Below, in pieces: positions 43,303 through 54,600 of a stretch of DNA of 64,000 bases; the first letter of the stretch is position 1; each line of letters begins with the position of its first letter. The notes below the pieces were generated by a model, which saw nothing but the letters and a program-made list of their open reading frames with translations, was not told where the DNA came from and made no database searches. A program made the translations under genes and the position numbers. The stretch comes from Mesostigma viride (lineage: Eukaryota; Streptophyta; Mesostigmatophyceae; Mesostigmatales; Mesostigmataceae): contig RPFO01000389.1 of assembly GCA_009746045.1 (NCBI GenBank), forward strand, positions 1,499,982 to 1,563,981. The letters are read 5' to 3'.

Positions 43303-44178
43303 ATGTCCAACGTGCCGAGGGAACAGGCCATTGAGCCTTCGCAAAGCCAGAGCTCGCAGCCGCAGCTTCGGGCAGGCGCCCCGGAGCGATCACGACCTTT
43401 TCATCCCTACGCTCATCCGAGCACTGCAACAACCTTCGTCCAGGCGGCGTACCTGGCAAGGGGGCTGGCGAAGAAAGGTTGGGTAGCAGTTTGCGGAACT
43501 GCAGCAGGGCCGGCGGCGAGCGACCCCATTGTGATGCAGATTGAGGCTTCGACAGCTCCCGGCGAATTGTCGCGAGAGGCCGTCGAAAAGTTTGTGTCAA
43601 TACGGGACGAGCTGTCCTCGACCATTTACGGTCTGGAGGTAGCTCACCAGGGCGGGCACGTGACCGTGTCGCAGCTGGATTTGGCGCGGGAGGCTCTGGG
43701 CCAGATCGTGGCCATTGGGCTGGGAGCAGCGCGACTGTTCAATCATCAGGTGGCAACGTCTGTGCTGGGCGCGGGAGTAGAAGTCCCGGACGTGATCAGG
43801 CAAGCGCAGGCGCGCGAAGTCGACAACCCCTGGTCGACAACAGAGGTGGTTTCACAAACGTGCGAGCATCTCGTGAACATTCTTTTGCAGGAGTCACGGG
43901 GTAACGCAGACCGGTGGGTGATAACCACACGACCATTTGGGATTTGGTCAACACTTGATACACCGCGGGCGGCGGAACCAGACGCACACGATCCAGTGGT
44001 CGAGGTCATCACGGGTCGGGAGGTAACGCCAGAAGACTTCCATTACCAATTCGTTGATCAGCCAGAAGGGATCATCGAACGTTCATCTCAGCAGATAGAT
44101 CAGGGCGACGGTACCGTGGAGGGCCCAGGTTCCTGCCTCCTTTTGGGAAACAACATATACGCCCTTGGACCAGGCTAG
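43303..44178 (+). CDS. E9 ORF1: conserved protein of unknown function, C-terminally truncated
   Basis: ATG 43303 begins MSNVPREQAIEPSQ; 291 codons, of which the first 273 are ORF1 proper and the last ones come from the inverted segment. Best-preserved N-terminal ORF1 in the window. Conserved blocks: FHPYAHPSTATTFVQAAYLA, GWVAVCGTAAG, AVEKFVSIRDELSS, GGHVTVSQLDLAREALGQIV, RLFNHQVATSVLGAG, VNILLQESRG, EVITGREVTPEDFHYQFVD and IIERSSQQIDQGDG. Compared with E3/E6/E10 about 80 C-terminal residues (RAEVHIP, GRG, GGG-RWVR, DGRPVS blocks) are missing. No known domain; predominantly helical N-terminal half, then a beta-rich part by residue pattern. Located between LTR and gag. Confidence 0.7.
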   Translation: MSNVPREQAIEPSQSQSSQPQLRAGAPERSRPFHPYAHPSTATTFVQAAYLARGLAKKGWVAVCGTAAGPAASDPIVMQIEASTAPGELSREAVEKFVSIRDELSSTIYGLEVAHQGGHVTVSQLDLAREALGQIVAIGLGAARLFNHQVATSVLGAGVEVPDVIRQAQAREVDNPWSTTEVVSQTCEHLVNILLQESRGNADRWVITTRPFGIWSTLDTPRAAEPDAHDPVVEVITGREVTPEDFHYQFVDQPEGIIERSSQQIDQGDGTVEGPGSCLLLGNNIYALGPG

Positions 44179-44790
44179 GTGTACTGGCCAGTGAATCAGA
44201 GGTCACCCCAGGTTATCCCCTGACCCCTTGGTCAGCTCAAGTTAGAAAGAGCTCCCAACGTATGTGAGCTCTTGGTCTTTCACAGCGCGTCTTAGCCAAT
44301 GTTGCAAGGCAGCAACCTTAAATCTGTTCACCAGGCCACGACCACAATGGGCACTTCCACGACCAAGGTGGCACCCACGGTTCGTGCTTTCCGAGATAGC
44401 TGGTCATCCCCCATGACCAAGCTATATCCTTGCGTTGTTCCTCGTTCCCATCGGCATGACGAGGCACGTGCAGGCGTGCAGGCAAATCCACAACGTCCAC
44501 TGGCATCAGTGCAGAGCCAGGACGTACTGGATTTGCCTAGACTCTGCAACCTAGGAAGTACAGGACCTGTCACAAGCCTGCAAGGCCTAGTATCCTTGCA
44601 GCCTTGTGCCAGTGCCAGTACCCTACTAGTCACAGGCTGCTGCTCCTCCTGGTCTACGTGGACCACAGTCACGTGATAGACAGGCTAAGCCTGTGCAGGC
44701 ACGGCCTGCCACGTGTCCTGTCCACTACACCAGAGGACTGCACCCTAGTCGGCCACGGATGGCTAGGACTTCGGGACTTGATATCTTTCT
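44122..44790 (-). repeat. Inverted S-family 3' region and LTR fragment inside E9
   Basis: On the minus strand an LTR (44790 to 44245, first ~95 bases missing, ending TCTAACT) is followed directly by pre-LTR 3' region matching 50793-50910. The junction with ORF1 shares GAGGGC. It matches the E9 5' LTR better than the 3' LTR, giving an inverted repeat of about 530 bp with 42745-43277. It replaces the end of ORF1 and the start of gag. The far end runs into an ATT-rich stretch (44788-44822). Confidence 0.8.
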
Positions 44791-44827
44791 TAATTATTAT
44801 TATTATTAATTATTAAATATTATTTTT

Positions 44828-46440
44828 CTTAACCAGACTGATGGCTCCTTGCGTGCTCTGGAGCTTGTAATCCTCAGCATAAGGAAGCCAGAACCTGCCT
44901 GCAAGGCTATCCAGTCCCATGGCAGCAATGCCACCTCCGCTGTGCAGGGCCAAGGTGATGTCCCCGGGTACCCAGCCCGTGATGGGGCAAGGCCCAACAA
45001 GCGTAAGCGCTTCAGGCGCCAGAGGCAGGGGGCTCAGGGTGGCAAGGGTGCAGGTCCCCAAGGAGGGGTTGGGGGCCAGCAAGCTGGTGGTCAGCAGGGT
45101 AAGGGTGGCCAAGGGCAAGGCAAGGGCCAAGCTCAAGGCAACCAGGGCAAGCAGGGTGGGCAGCCTCAGGGAGGCCAGGGGAAGCCTGGCAAGGGTGGGG
45201 CTGGGTCTGGGAAGAAGGGTGGAGCATGTTTTGTATGTGGCAAGGAAGGTCACTGGCGTCGTGAGTGTCCTGATGTCGCGTCTGCGTGCCACAATCTCCG
45301 GCGCCACCATGGCGGCTGGCCACTCAGCTTAATTTGGTAAAACCCAAATGAGCTGAGCTGACGTGCCTGCCTTAACTGCATGCCCTGTGGGGTGGGCGAG
45401 GACCTGTCCCATGATTGCCCCAGCAAGGATATTCAAACGCGGCACGCGACGGTACACAAGGGGATCAAGAAGGTGGTCATCAGGCACGAGGGACAGTTCC
45501 TTGTCCTCGGCTGAGAGCCCTCTTTTCATTACTCGAAGAGACTACACGCTGCGTGAGAGTCCTCTTCGACTATGAACCAAACCATTCGTCATGCCACACG
45601 CATGACACACGCCACACTTGTCAGTCCAGCCAGGAATGCCAAAACTATCTTGCTGCCTGAACCATGCAAATAGAAACCGCATTCCAGTTGCCGTCCTGGC
45701 TTTCTACCACACATGCCAACAAAAGCAGGAAGGCATCCCGACAAATCTAAATTGCTACCCTGTTGCCGATCTCATCTCCTAGAGGCTCCGGCATTTCTGT
45801 CCCTGGGAATGTCCGACATTGAGTCACGTCCAGCAAGGTCGAAGCATAATATCCTTCAGACAATCTGCACGCTCACACCTTGCGTGTGAGTGGCCCAGCA
45901 AACATTGCGTCTAATCGTTCCTTTCTAGAAGAAATCCCTTTGTAGGGCTGCCAGCGATTTCGCATTCATTCCAGCGATCTGGCTCCGCACCGCAAATTGT
46001 CCTTTTTCATTTTCTGTCCAGTCCTCATAACGTTGACCCGCTATTCTACACCACAAAGACACCTGGCCTGTCAATAGCCTCGGCGCTGTTGAAGTCCAGC
46101 ATGCAGTCCAGCTTCAGCTCCAGCTGTCCACTAACACGCGTATGATCCTCTCGACGCTGCGCACTTGTGCTGCCGTCCGCTCAAGTCAGTGCTGCGCGCC
46201 CAGCTGTGCCTGGCCCGGCGCGCATGCACGTACACTTTCGTCCGCTCTTATGAGCACTGCAAGTGCTAGTGTCCCCCCCCGGTCACTAGCCTTTGTCGAA
46301 AATGCGTAGAAAACAAATTCCTTGCGCACGTCACCGGTCTTGTGCATAGTGGGCGCCGCCCGGATGACATAGCTCGCGTCCGTGACACTGACAGGAAGGC
46401 CAAGCCTGCTGGGGCAGGAGGCCAGTCTGGGCAGCAGTGA
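44828..46440 (+). pseudogene. E9 gag, C-terminal remnant with zinc knuckle
   Basis: Starts inside gag (QTDGSLRALELVILSIRKPE, compare QTDGTWPALQKVIFNIRPSD in E10), continues through a Gly/Gln/Lys-rich linker to the knuckle CFVCGKEGHWRREC (about 45229-45270). A 1114 bp insertion follows at 45274-46387, then RKAKPAGAGGQSGQQ and TGA 46438-46440. The capsid core is absent. Confidence 0.78.
45274..46387. mobile_element. 1114 bp insertion in E9 gag end, TSD CTGA
   Basis: Flanked by CTGA (45270-45273, 46388-46391). Ends TGTCGCGTCTGCG and, reversed, TGTCACGGACGCG. Rejoining the flanks restores the gag C-terminus seen in E10. No ORF with recognisable function; longest about 80 codons. Confidence 0.7.
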
Positions 46441-49400
46441 CTAGCTACATCATCCCCTGTAAATAGTCAATCACCTCTAGGGGAAGGTGTGCTGGATGTA
46501 CATAAGGACGGGGGTGTGCCCCTTGTACAGCACCAAGGGTGTAAAGATGTTGTTCTTCCACTGGATTGCAATAACAATGCTGCAGCTGAATTCCCTATGC
46601 CTCATGCAGGTGGTGGGTCTCCAGCAGGTGCTGGCCTGGAGGGCCAAAGGACCTTGCTGGAAGGGCCTGGAGCGGTCCAGGGTGCAGGACCTGACTTGGG
46701 GCGTCAGGACGGCCTGCAGGGAAGCCCTGGAACCTCAGGAGTGGATCATGTGTCCCCACACACGGTTCAGACGTCTCGCCAGGTCAGTACTGACAGAGTG
46801 CTGAGCTATGCTGAGGCTGGCCATAGGTTGCATCACATGTTTGGGCATTCTGGGCAGGCAGCAATGTTTGCTTGGAAGCTAGGTAGGGAGCCTTTGTGGG
46901 AGGCTTGCCAGGCTGCTGCTGAGAACTGTGGTTGCCAGGAGAATGCTGTTCACCCACCTCAGTCCCATGCTAGGGAGCCTGCTAGGGAGCGTGGCGACAT
47001 CCAGATGGATATCCAGCATATCAGGGGCTTGTATATATTGGTGGGGTGGACAGGTTCAGTAGATACAGGCTGATAGACGTTCTGCCTGGTATGCAGGAGC
47101 ACCACTTGTTGTTGGGTATGAAGGCCCTGATCCCAGGCTTTGGGGTGTGCAAGAGTGTGCAGGCAGACTTGCAGTTTGACTGTTTGCTCAAGCATCAGGA
47201 CCAGCTGCCTTGTAAGCTGGTAGTAGTCCCCAGGGAGAGTCATGGGCAGCAAGGGGCTGTAGAGAGATCCATACGTGAAGTGAAGACAGTGGTGCTAGCA
47301 GCAGAGTCAGTGCCACTTGTGGCATCTGCCTTAGAGAGGGCAGCCTGGTGTAAGGGGATAGAAGAGCAGCTGAACCACAGGGTTAACTATTACTTTGATG
47401 GTGTGGCTGTCTCTCCCCTGGCCCTGCAGTATAGCTTGTTGCCTGAGAACGTGGTGCAGGCCAGTCTTAGGAAGGCAGATAGGTTATTTGCCCAGCTGAG
47501 ACGTAAGGACAAGAACTGGAATGTGCTGAGGCCTCAGGTGGGGCTGAAGGTCAGGATGTGGAAGGAACCATCTATTCCAGGCAAGCGGGGGAAGTGGCAG
47601 GATGGGGTTGTCACTCGTGTGGAGGAAGCTAACAGATCTTGCCTGGTGGCTTTGGAAAAGGATCCAAGGCACGTGTACAGGTTGTCCTGGGCTCATGTCA
47701 AGGAGAGAAGGCCACATGCAATCTGGCCTGCAGACGGGCCAGGCCCTCCCAGCTGGGTTGAGGAGCCAGGCCAGAGCCAGGCAGCAGCAGCTAACAATCC
47801 TCTGGTGGTGGATGATGGTCTGTCCCTGCTGGAAGATGACGAGCAGGAGGAGGCTGCTGAAGCAACTGTCACAAGGCCAGAGGGGACGGGGCAGCCACCT
47901 AAGGCCCGGGGGCCTCTCATGGCGGACGTCATCCGAGCACTCATGCGCAGCAAACATGATCCCAAGGTATCCAAGCTCACGGGGTGGGGGTCGTGCTGGG
48001 CAGCTACAATGGAGGTAGATACCAACTCACAGGTGTCTGTCATCAGGGAAGAGGATGCTGTAGGCTTACAGATGTCCCATCCCAGTTGCCTTGCTGTGTC
48101 TGATTTCTCAGGAAAGGTGTCCATGAAGATCCTTGGGGAAGTGAGTGTGCCTATCTTAGGGGTGCCCACCACGTTCTGTGTGGTAGAGGGCTATCAGGGG
48201 CCTGCCATTCTGGGTCAGAACTTCTTGTGCATGCCAGGGGTTACTTTGACCTCTGATGAGTTGGCACTAGAAGGCAGGGGCAGCCTCCCCCTTGAAAGAT
48301 ATCACTATTCCCAGGGTCTTGCAGTGGCGGTGAAGGCTGTTAGGAGTCAGCCAGCTGAGGGTCCTCAAGGTCAGGAGCCCATAGCTGAGGACTTGTTGAT
48401 AATCCCAACCACCTTTGATCCAAGGCAGTTAGGGGTAAACAGGTACCAGATAGCTGCTCACAGTCCTATTCCCTGGCGCCAGCTAGTCGAGATGATGCAA
48501 AGCCCCAAGATGGCTAAGGCATGGACTCTTGGCTTTGTTGCTTCTGGGCATGAGTGGATAGTTTCCAACTGTGCAGAACCTGTGGATGAGCTGCCAGAAG
48601 TTCACCAGCTGCTCAGATTGATGTTTGTCCTCAAGCTCAAGGAGGTAGATGGTGTCCAGGTGCCACATGTCAGACCAGTTGTAACCGAGTATCATGGCAC
48701 TGGCCAGTTGTTAGATGAGGAGCTCTATACTCCAGGGATGCTGCATGACACGTGGAGGATTCTGCTGTGTATATTTCTGTCTTTTCTGGTTAAGGGTGTG
48801 CCCTATAGCTCTGTGCTGATTGATTTCAAGAGGGCTTTTCTCAAGGGTGACCAAGATCAGGCTAGGCAGACTTGGAGAGATATCCCTCCTTTCTTTGTGA
48901 CTGTACCTGCTGTATGGAGAGCAGAGATAAAGGCCAGGTACCTGAGAATTCTGAAAGGGTTGGAAGGTCTCAGGTCCAGTCCCATTATCTGGAGAAAGAG
49001 CCTAGAGAAATTCTTGAAGAATACTTGTGGGTTTTCTGTGTCTCCAGTGGATCCCTGTTTGTTCCAAGGGTCCCACAATGGCCTTCCTGTCTTTGCCTCA
49101 CTGCATGGTGATGACCTGCATCTCATAGGTCCACCAGACTGGGTTGAGGCTGTCTTGGCTAAGATCCAGAAGCGGTTTGAGCTGGGTAAGATACAGCACA
49201 TGGTGGAGAATGAGCCTATGGTCTTCTGTGGCATGCAGGCTACGTTGTTCCAAGCCAAGGGCTCGTGGTTCATCAGGATGGAGGGTGGTAAGGACTACCC
49301 ACAGCAGATTGTGATGCATTGCAGGAGCCCATCACGCAGGCTAGGTGTGCTACCATCAGGGGCATGCTGGCATGGCTTGCAAGTATATGTGCCCCTGACT

Positions 49401-50010
49401 TGCTGGTTCTGAGTCGACTTACTGATTCCCAGCTGGTTGAGGTGGGTGCTGAGAGTGTGGTGCAGGCTGTCATGATGTCTCCCCCTCTCATACTGGGTCC
49501 TGTGGATTTGTACAAGCCCCTTGACATGGTTCTCTATGTGGACAGTTCTATGGATAATAGGAAGGTCACAGAGGTCAGGGGAGGGCAGCAGCATTAGTTA
49601 CCCTGGAGCAAGATCACACCTCACTTGTTACCTGGTACAGTCGGTTGCAGAACAGGGTTACACCCAGCAGTGATATTGCTGAGTGCAGGGCAATCTGTGA
49701 AGGGCTGCATACTGCTCTTTACTTGAGGGAGCTCTTCTACCAGCTATGTCAAGTGGCTTCCTGTAGGTTGCAGCTGCACACACTGGTGAGGACTGATAGC
49801 ATGGGCATGGTGCAATTTGTGCACAGGCAGCTGGCCAGGAGCAGGGACCTTGACTACTTGTTGCTCAAGGAGATGTCCTACCTAGCTCACATTGAACATG
49901 TGCCTGGTGTGGACAACCCTGCAGATGCCCTCACCAAGCTGGAGGAGAAGGCGGAGAGGCAGTACCCCCTGCTCCGTGGGCTCATGGACCCCTTACACGG
50001 GCGGCCATAG
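46441..50010 (+). pseudogene. E9 pol: integrase, protease-like, RT, RNase H; several frameshifts
   Basis: Collinear with the intact E10 pol. The expected start ATG reads ATC here (about 46453). HHCC: LHHMFGH, then EACQAAAENCGCQ (46830-46940). The frame is lost at about 47043 (one G missing before VDRFSRY). The next frame, 47046-49310, holds the integrase core (VQADLQFDC, GQQGAVERSI), its C-terminal domain, the protease-like domain (EVDTNSQVSVI at 48018, AILGQNFLC at 48207), and RT (IDFKRAFLKGD, SPIIWRKSLEK, SLHGDDLHLIG at 49100). Further breaks at about 49310 and 49590 precede RNase H (YVDSSMDN, AECRAIC, RTDSMGMV, VDNPADALTKLEE), which ends at 50010. Confidence 0.85.
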
Positions 50011-51013
50011 AGACCAGGCCTTGCTTCAGCTTGGGTGCCCCAGTGGGCTGCTTGACCAAAGTACCAAGTGGTGACTGGTGCTTACTGGTTGACAGCCGGT
50101 CCTTCAGGGTTAGGTACACCCTCCTGGACAGGAGTTGGTGTGGAATGTCACTCCTACCAGCTGAGAATCATGCCTGGCCCTCCCCATGGGGTTCAGAAGA
50201 GTCGCCAGGACTTAAGTCGACGCCTTTGGCCTCAAACAGTTAGGCCATGCAAGGGCAACCCGAATGCTGGTTCTTACAGGTTGCTGTATATATGTTTTCT
50301 AGTGCTTGTTTCCAACCTGTTGCTAATAAAGAACCTGGTTGTGTGACCATGTGGAACATGGTTGCCAGGGAGCCACATTCTGGGTTATATAATGCTTGAA
50401 TAAAACATAATCATGTCTCTCTCATGTTGTTTCATGGTTGTAATGTTTCTCTTGTGTAAGTTCCAGGTCACCTATAAACCTGGAGGTTGGGGTGGGGTTC
50501 AATTCCCCAGCAGAGCCACAGCCTGGCATGAGTGATTCCTGGGCTTAACACCCAGTGAAGACATGGGCTCCCCAATAAGGCAGTATTTGTATAGGTGCTA
50601 CCTGAGTCCCTTTGAGCATAAAAGGGAAAGGCTGGCCAAGGCGGGCGCCATAAGAACGGGCGCCTGTGATAACTGTGAAAGATCAGGAACTCACAATAAT
50701 ACGTTCTTGGCATCCTTTAATCCCAGCCATTGGACTAGGTAATGTGCCTTGACTTAATCTAACACCAAGTTCCCAAGGAAAGGTTGGGAGCTGACCAAGG
50801 GGTCAGGGGATAACCTGGGGTGACCTCTGATTCACTGGCCAGTACACCTAGCCTGGTCCAAGGGCGTATATGTTGTTTCCCAAAAGGAGGCAGGAACCTG
50901 GGCCCTCAAAGGTCTGATCAGCCTCAAGGGACCAAGCGGTCTGTGGCTGAGTGGGCACAAGCAAGGTTAGGCTGGTTTCAAGCTGGTCCAGCTCCAAAAG
51001 AAGAAAGGGTTGG
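50011..51013 (+). other. E9 3' region: poly(A) signals, T-arm-like motif, GGCGCC repeats, polypurine tract
   Basis: No ORF supported. AATAAA at 50325-50330 and 50399-50404; GGTTCAATTCC at 50496-50506 inside a GGGG/CCCC stem; two GGGCGCC units at 50643-50664; a segment resembling the LTR end (GTGAAAGATCAGGAACTCACA, about 50687); purine tract AAAAGAAGAAAGGGTTGG directly before the LTR. The same order is found in E10. Confidence 0.65.
50496..50506 (+). other. tRNA T-arm-like motif in E9 3' region
   Basis: GGTTCAATTCC between GGTGG and CCCAGC. It is a one-base variant of the motifs at 18761 and 57762. Confidence 0.5.
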
Positions 51014-51653
51014 AGTTAGCATTTTGGGCAACCAATATGCTAAGTGGATACAGTTTGGAAAGACCTTTCCAACGCCGTGCTGACCGCCTGAAACAGACAA
51101 GGGACGAGAAAGATATCAAGTCCCGAAGTCCTAGCCATCCGTGGCCGACTAGGGTGCAGTCCTCTGGTGTAGTGGACAGGACACGTGGCAGGCCGTGCCT
51201 GCACAGGCTTAGCCTGTCTATCACGTGACTGTGGTCCACGTAGACCAGGAGGAGCAGCAGCCTGTGACTGTGGGTACTGGACTGGCACAGGCTGCAAGGA
51301 TACTAGGCCTTGCAGGCTTGTGACAGGTCCTGTACTTCCTAGGTTGCAGAGTCTAGGCAAATCCAGTACGTCCTGGCTCTGCACTGATGCCAGTGGACGT
51401 TGTGGATTTGCCTGCACGCCTGCACGTGCCTCGTCATGCCGATGGGAACGAGGAACAACGCAAGGATATAGCTTGGTCATGGGGGATGACCAGCTATCTC
51501 GGAAAGCACGAACCGTGGGTGCCACCTTGGTCGTGGAAGTGCCCATTGTGGTCGTGGCCTGGTGAACAGATTTAAGGTTGCTGCCTTGCAACATTGGCTA
51601 AGACGCGCTGTGAAAGACCAAGAGCTCACATACGTTGGGAGCTCTTTCTAACT
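51014..51653 (+). repeat. E9 3' LTR (640 bp)
   Basis: AGTTAGCATTTTGGGC to TCTTTCTAACT, followed by CCGGG. Confidence 0.92.
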
Positions 51654-51658
51654 CCGGG

Positions 51659-54600
51659 TATGATACGAAAGGTTCGCCCAGCAAGGCCACATCCTCGTAG
51701 CCATCCACGTTGTGAAACGGCGTGTCAATGCCCAACACCGGCAGCACCACCATCCCGGTAACTTGATATGCCGAAGTGCCTGCAAAGTCGGTCACCGATT
51801 TGTACGGCGACTCTAGCACTGGATACAGGGTGGCTGCCCGACGAGAGATAATAGACACGGATGCTTGCGTGTCCACAGCCACCAGCTGCCACGGTCTACA
51901 CGTAGGAAACAAGGCTGACTTAACCGGCCTGACCCCCTGTGAGAGAGTTTTGACCTGAGCCACCCCTGATGCAGCTTTCGCTTTAAGCGCCTGAGCACGC
52001 CACAAGGCCGTGACCGTTGAAGCCAGGTCCCTAGGTGGGCGAGGCGCATGGGCAGGACCCTGACCCTCCGGCGAGGCCACGCTAGGCGGGCCTCCCACAT
52101 TATCCGTGGCTAGCACAGGAGGTGAGTCATTACGTGCACTAGGTCCCGTCAAACCCACCCCATCCTCATCCCACCCATCCACGGGGTCATATTGGGGCCC
52201 AGAGGAGGGGGGGGGTGTAGCTGTGTCTGCCCCTGGGAGCGACCCGTGGGGTACCACCTCAGATGCTACGACAGGCGCATTATCCTTCACTACCCACCCC
52301 AGTGCCCTGTTGGCTGCCAGCTCACTCTCCATGCTATCCCCTTGCTTATAGCCTGCCACCGATGCCCATGGTACCCTATACACCCGATCATTCCACTCTA
52401 TGTCTATGACCCGCAGCGGCCAGTCTAACTTTGTGATGGCCCCAGGCCCCTGCATGGTGCCCCGTTTGCCGCTGGGCGAGCTCTCCTTGTGGAACATGAC
52501 CAACTGCCCGACCTCAAAAGCACTAGACAAATCAGGCAGCGTGGCATCCTTGAGCCGCAGCTTGGCGGCGGTATCCTGGAGATGCTGCTGGTATGCCTCT
52601 ACTACCTCGGGTGAGTAGGTGCCCGCTGACAGCCCCCGAGGCGTGACTAACCCAAAGCCCTTGACATCAAGCACGTGCCTATGGTTGCACACATGCATGA
52701 GCTCCTTGCACCACGCCGTCTTGACCGCGTAGGATTTGCCATGTGGGTTATCCTGTCGCTTGGCTGCCACAGTCTTGACATAGCTTACAGTGCGATCTAT
52801 CATGCCCATATTGCCGTGATCCTCACGCCCCACGATGACCACGGCCTCCATCCCCGGCAAACCTTGCACACAGCGGAACTGCTGGTCTAGCATGAGCTCC
52901 ACTACGGGATGAAAGAAAGCCAGGCTGATCTTGATAGCCCTGTGCAGGTCAGCCTCATACATGTGGGGCAGCGGCTCAATGTAGGTGGCCTTGCTGAACC
53001 TATCCTTGACTATGAAATAGGTGTCCCCCCCTTCCATGTGCATGACATCCCCCACAAGGTACCCTCGCTCCAAGGGTGGAGTCTTGGCATGCCGCCTACG
53101 CGACTTCTTCCTGATCTTGATGCAGGCAGGACACTGAGCACGCACATTCTTCAGCTCGTTGTATAAAGGTGCCCCCAACATGTGTGCCCCCTCTACCTCG
53201 GCTTGGGCCTCATGCCCGTATGCACGGTGCATCTGGTATGCTAACAGCTTCAGGGTGACAGCCTGAGGTGCAGTGGCATTGTCAGGGTTCTCAACAGGTG
53301 GGGTGACTACTGGGGTAGTGACATTGGCTAACTGGGCAGCTTCAGAGGCTGCACGAAAGGCCGCCCGTGTGAGCACCTTGCCAATGTGAAGATCCACACT
53401 AGGGTGGTGTGTACCGAGAACATCTGCCCGCCCAGCATTCTCTTGCACTGTCACAACATTCCTCATAGGCCCAACCGCCCCAGTATCTAGCTGGGGTGCT
53501 GCAGTAGTGCTTGGTCGCTCGGCGTTGTACACACCCGACCTAGAAGACACCACATTGCTTAGGTCACGCATTGTAGACCCGTGCTCAGGAAGCACGTGAT
53601 CCTGGCGCGACAGAGCCAGAGCAGCATCAACGGATTGCGTGAGCACATCACGGAAGGAGACAGAGGATGCAGTCACGTTGCTTTTAGGAACGACGTCAGG
53701 CTCTACGACGGCCCGGTTCAGCGTGACGCATTGAGCAAAAGAAGGGGTATCGAGCGTGCTCTCACCTGACTTTCGTGCTGCCCGTCGCTCTGCCCACTCC
53801 TCGCGTGTGCCGTGGACGACGATGCGCTTGGCCTTGCACGCCTCCACGCTGTGACCACGCAGAACGTCGTGGCACTTGCGGCAAAGGTTGTCCTCGAGCT
53901 CCAGGTCCGGGCGAACTCGGCAGTCATCCCGGACATGGCGACGTCCGAAGCAGCGCTCACAGCGTTGCTGGCGGTCAGTAGACGCCCCCTGCTGCCGCTT
54001 GGCCGGGGGATTATCACCCTGCTTGGCGTCGCCACCATGCCCGCGCTTGCGCCCTCGCTGGCCCCCGTTGTTGCCGTGGCCGACGACCTTTTTCAGGATG
54101 GCCGTAAGCTCCGACCGCGTAATGGGAGCCTCTGCGCCTGAAGAAGAAGACGCGCCGGCATCCACCTTGCGCAGGGATGGTAGAGCAGCCGAGGCAGCCG
54201 GCTTGGACTGCGCACTCTTGAAACATGAAATCAGATACAGCATGCCCTCGTCGAAACTGACGGCACTCTTCTTTTTGAGTTCCGTCGCTATGGTCAGATG
54301 CACATCCGACGAGAGGTCGCATTTCTTGAGAAAGCGATTGCACAGGAAAATGGGCTTGAGAGTATCTAGCAGCTTGTGCTTGTGCACGAAGACCTGGAAA
54401 TCACGTGCAGCCCCGGGCAAATTTGCCTTATTAACTGCATAGTTCCGAAGTCGTTGAAGGCTTGCTCGTCGGCCTCTTCCTTAGACCGCGACAAGTGGGC
54501 ATCTAGACCGTTGTAAAAAACTTCCCAGGTTTGTTTGTTGTCGTCCGCAATGCGAACTAGATTGGCAATGTTTGGGTGCTTTGTTGTACTGCAGAATACT

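Larger units (their letters stand above)
42634..51653 (+). mobile_element. E9: complete S-family LTR retrotransposon, TSD CCGGG
   Basis: LTRs 42634-43277 and 51014-51653, TSD CCGGG (42629-42633, 51654-51658). Order: LTR, CGTATTATTG, ORF1, an inverted LTR piece, gag remnant, pol, 3' region, LTR. It interrupts E8 between protease and RT; the empty site is seen in E7 near 37955. Defective: gag N-terminus lost, pol frameshifted, 1.1 kb insertion at the gag end. Confidence 0.92.

Noticed and set aside
42841..44676. Two identical 125-codon ORFs (42841-43218 minus, 44299-44676 plus)
   Set aside because: Both lie within copies of the S-family LTR in opposite orientation; identity reflects the LTR duplication, not a gene.
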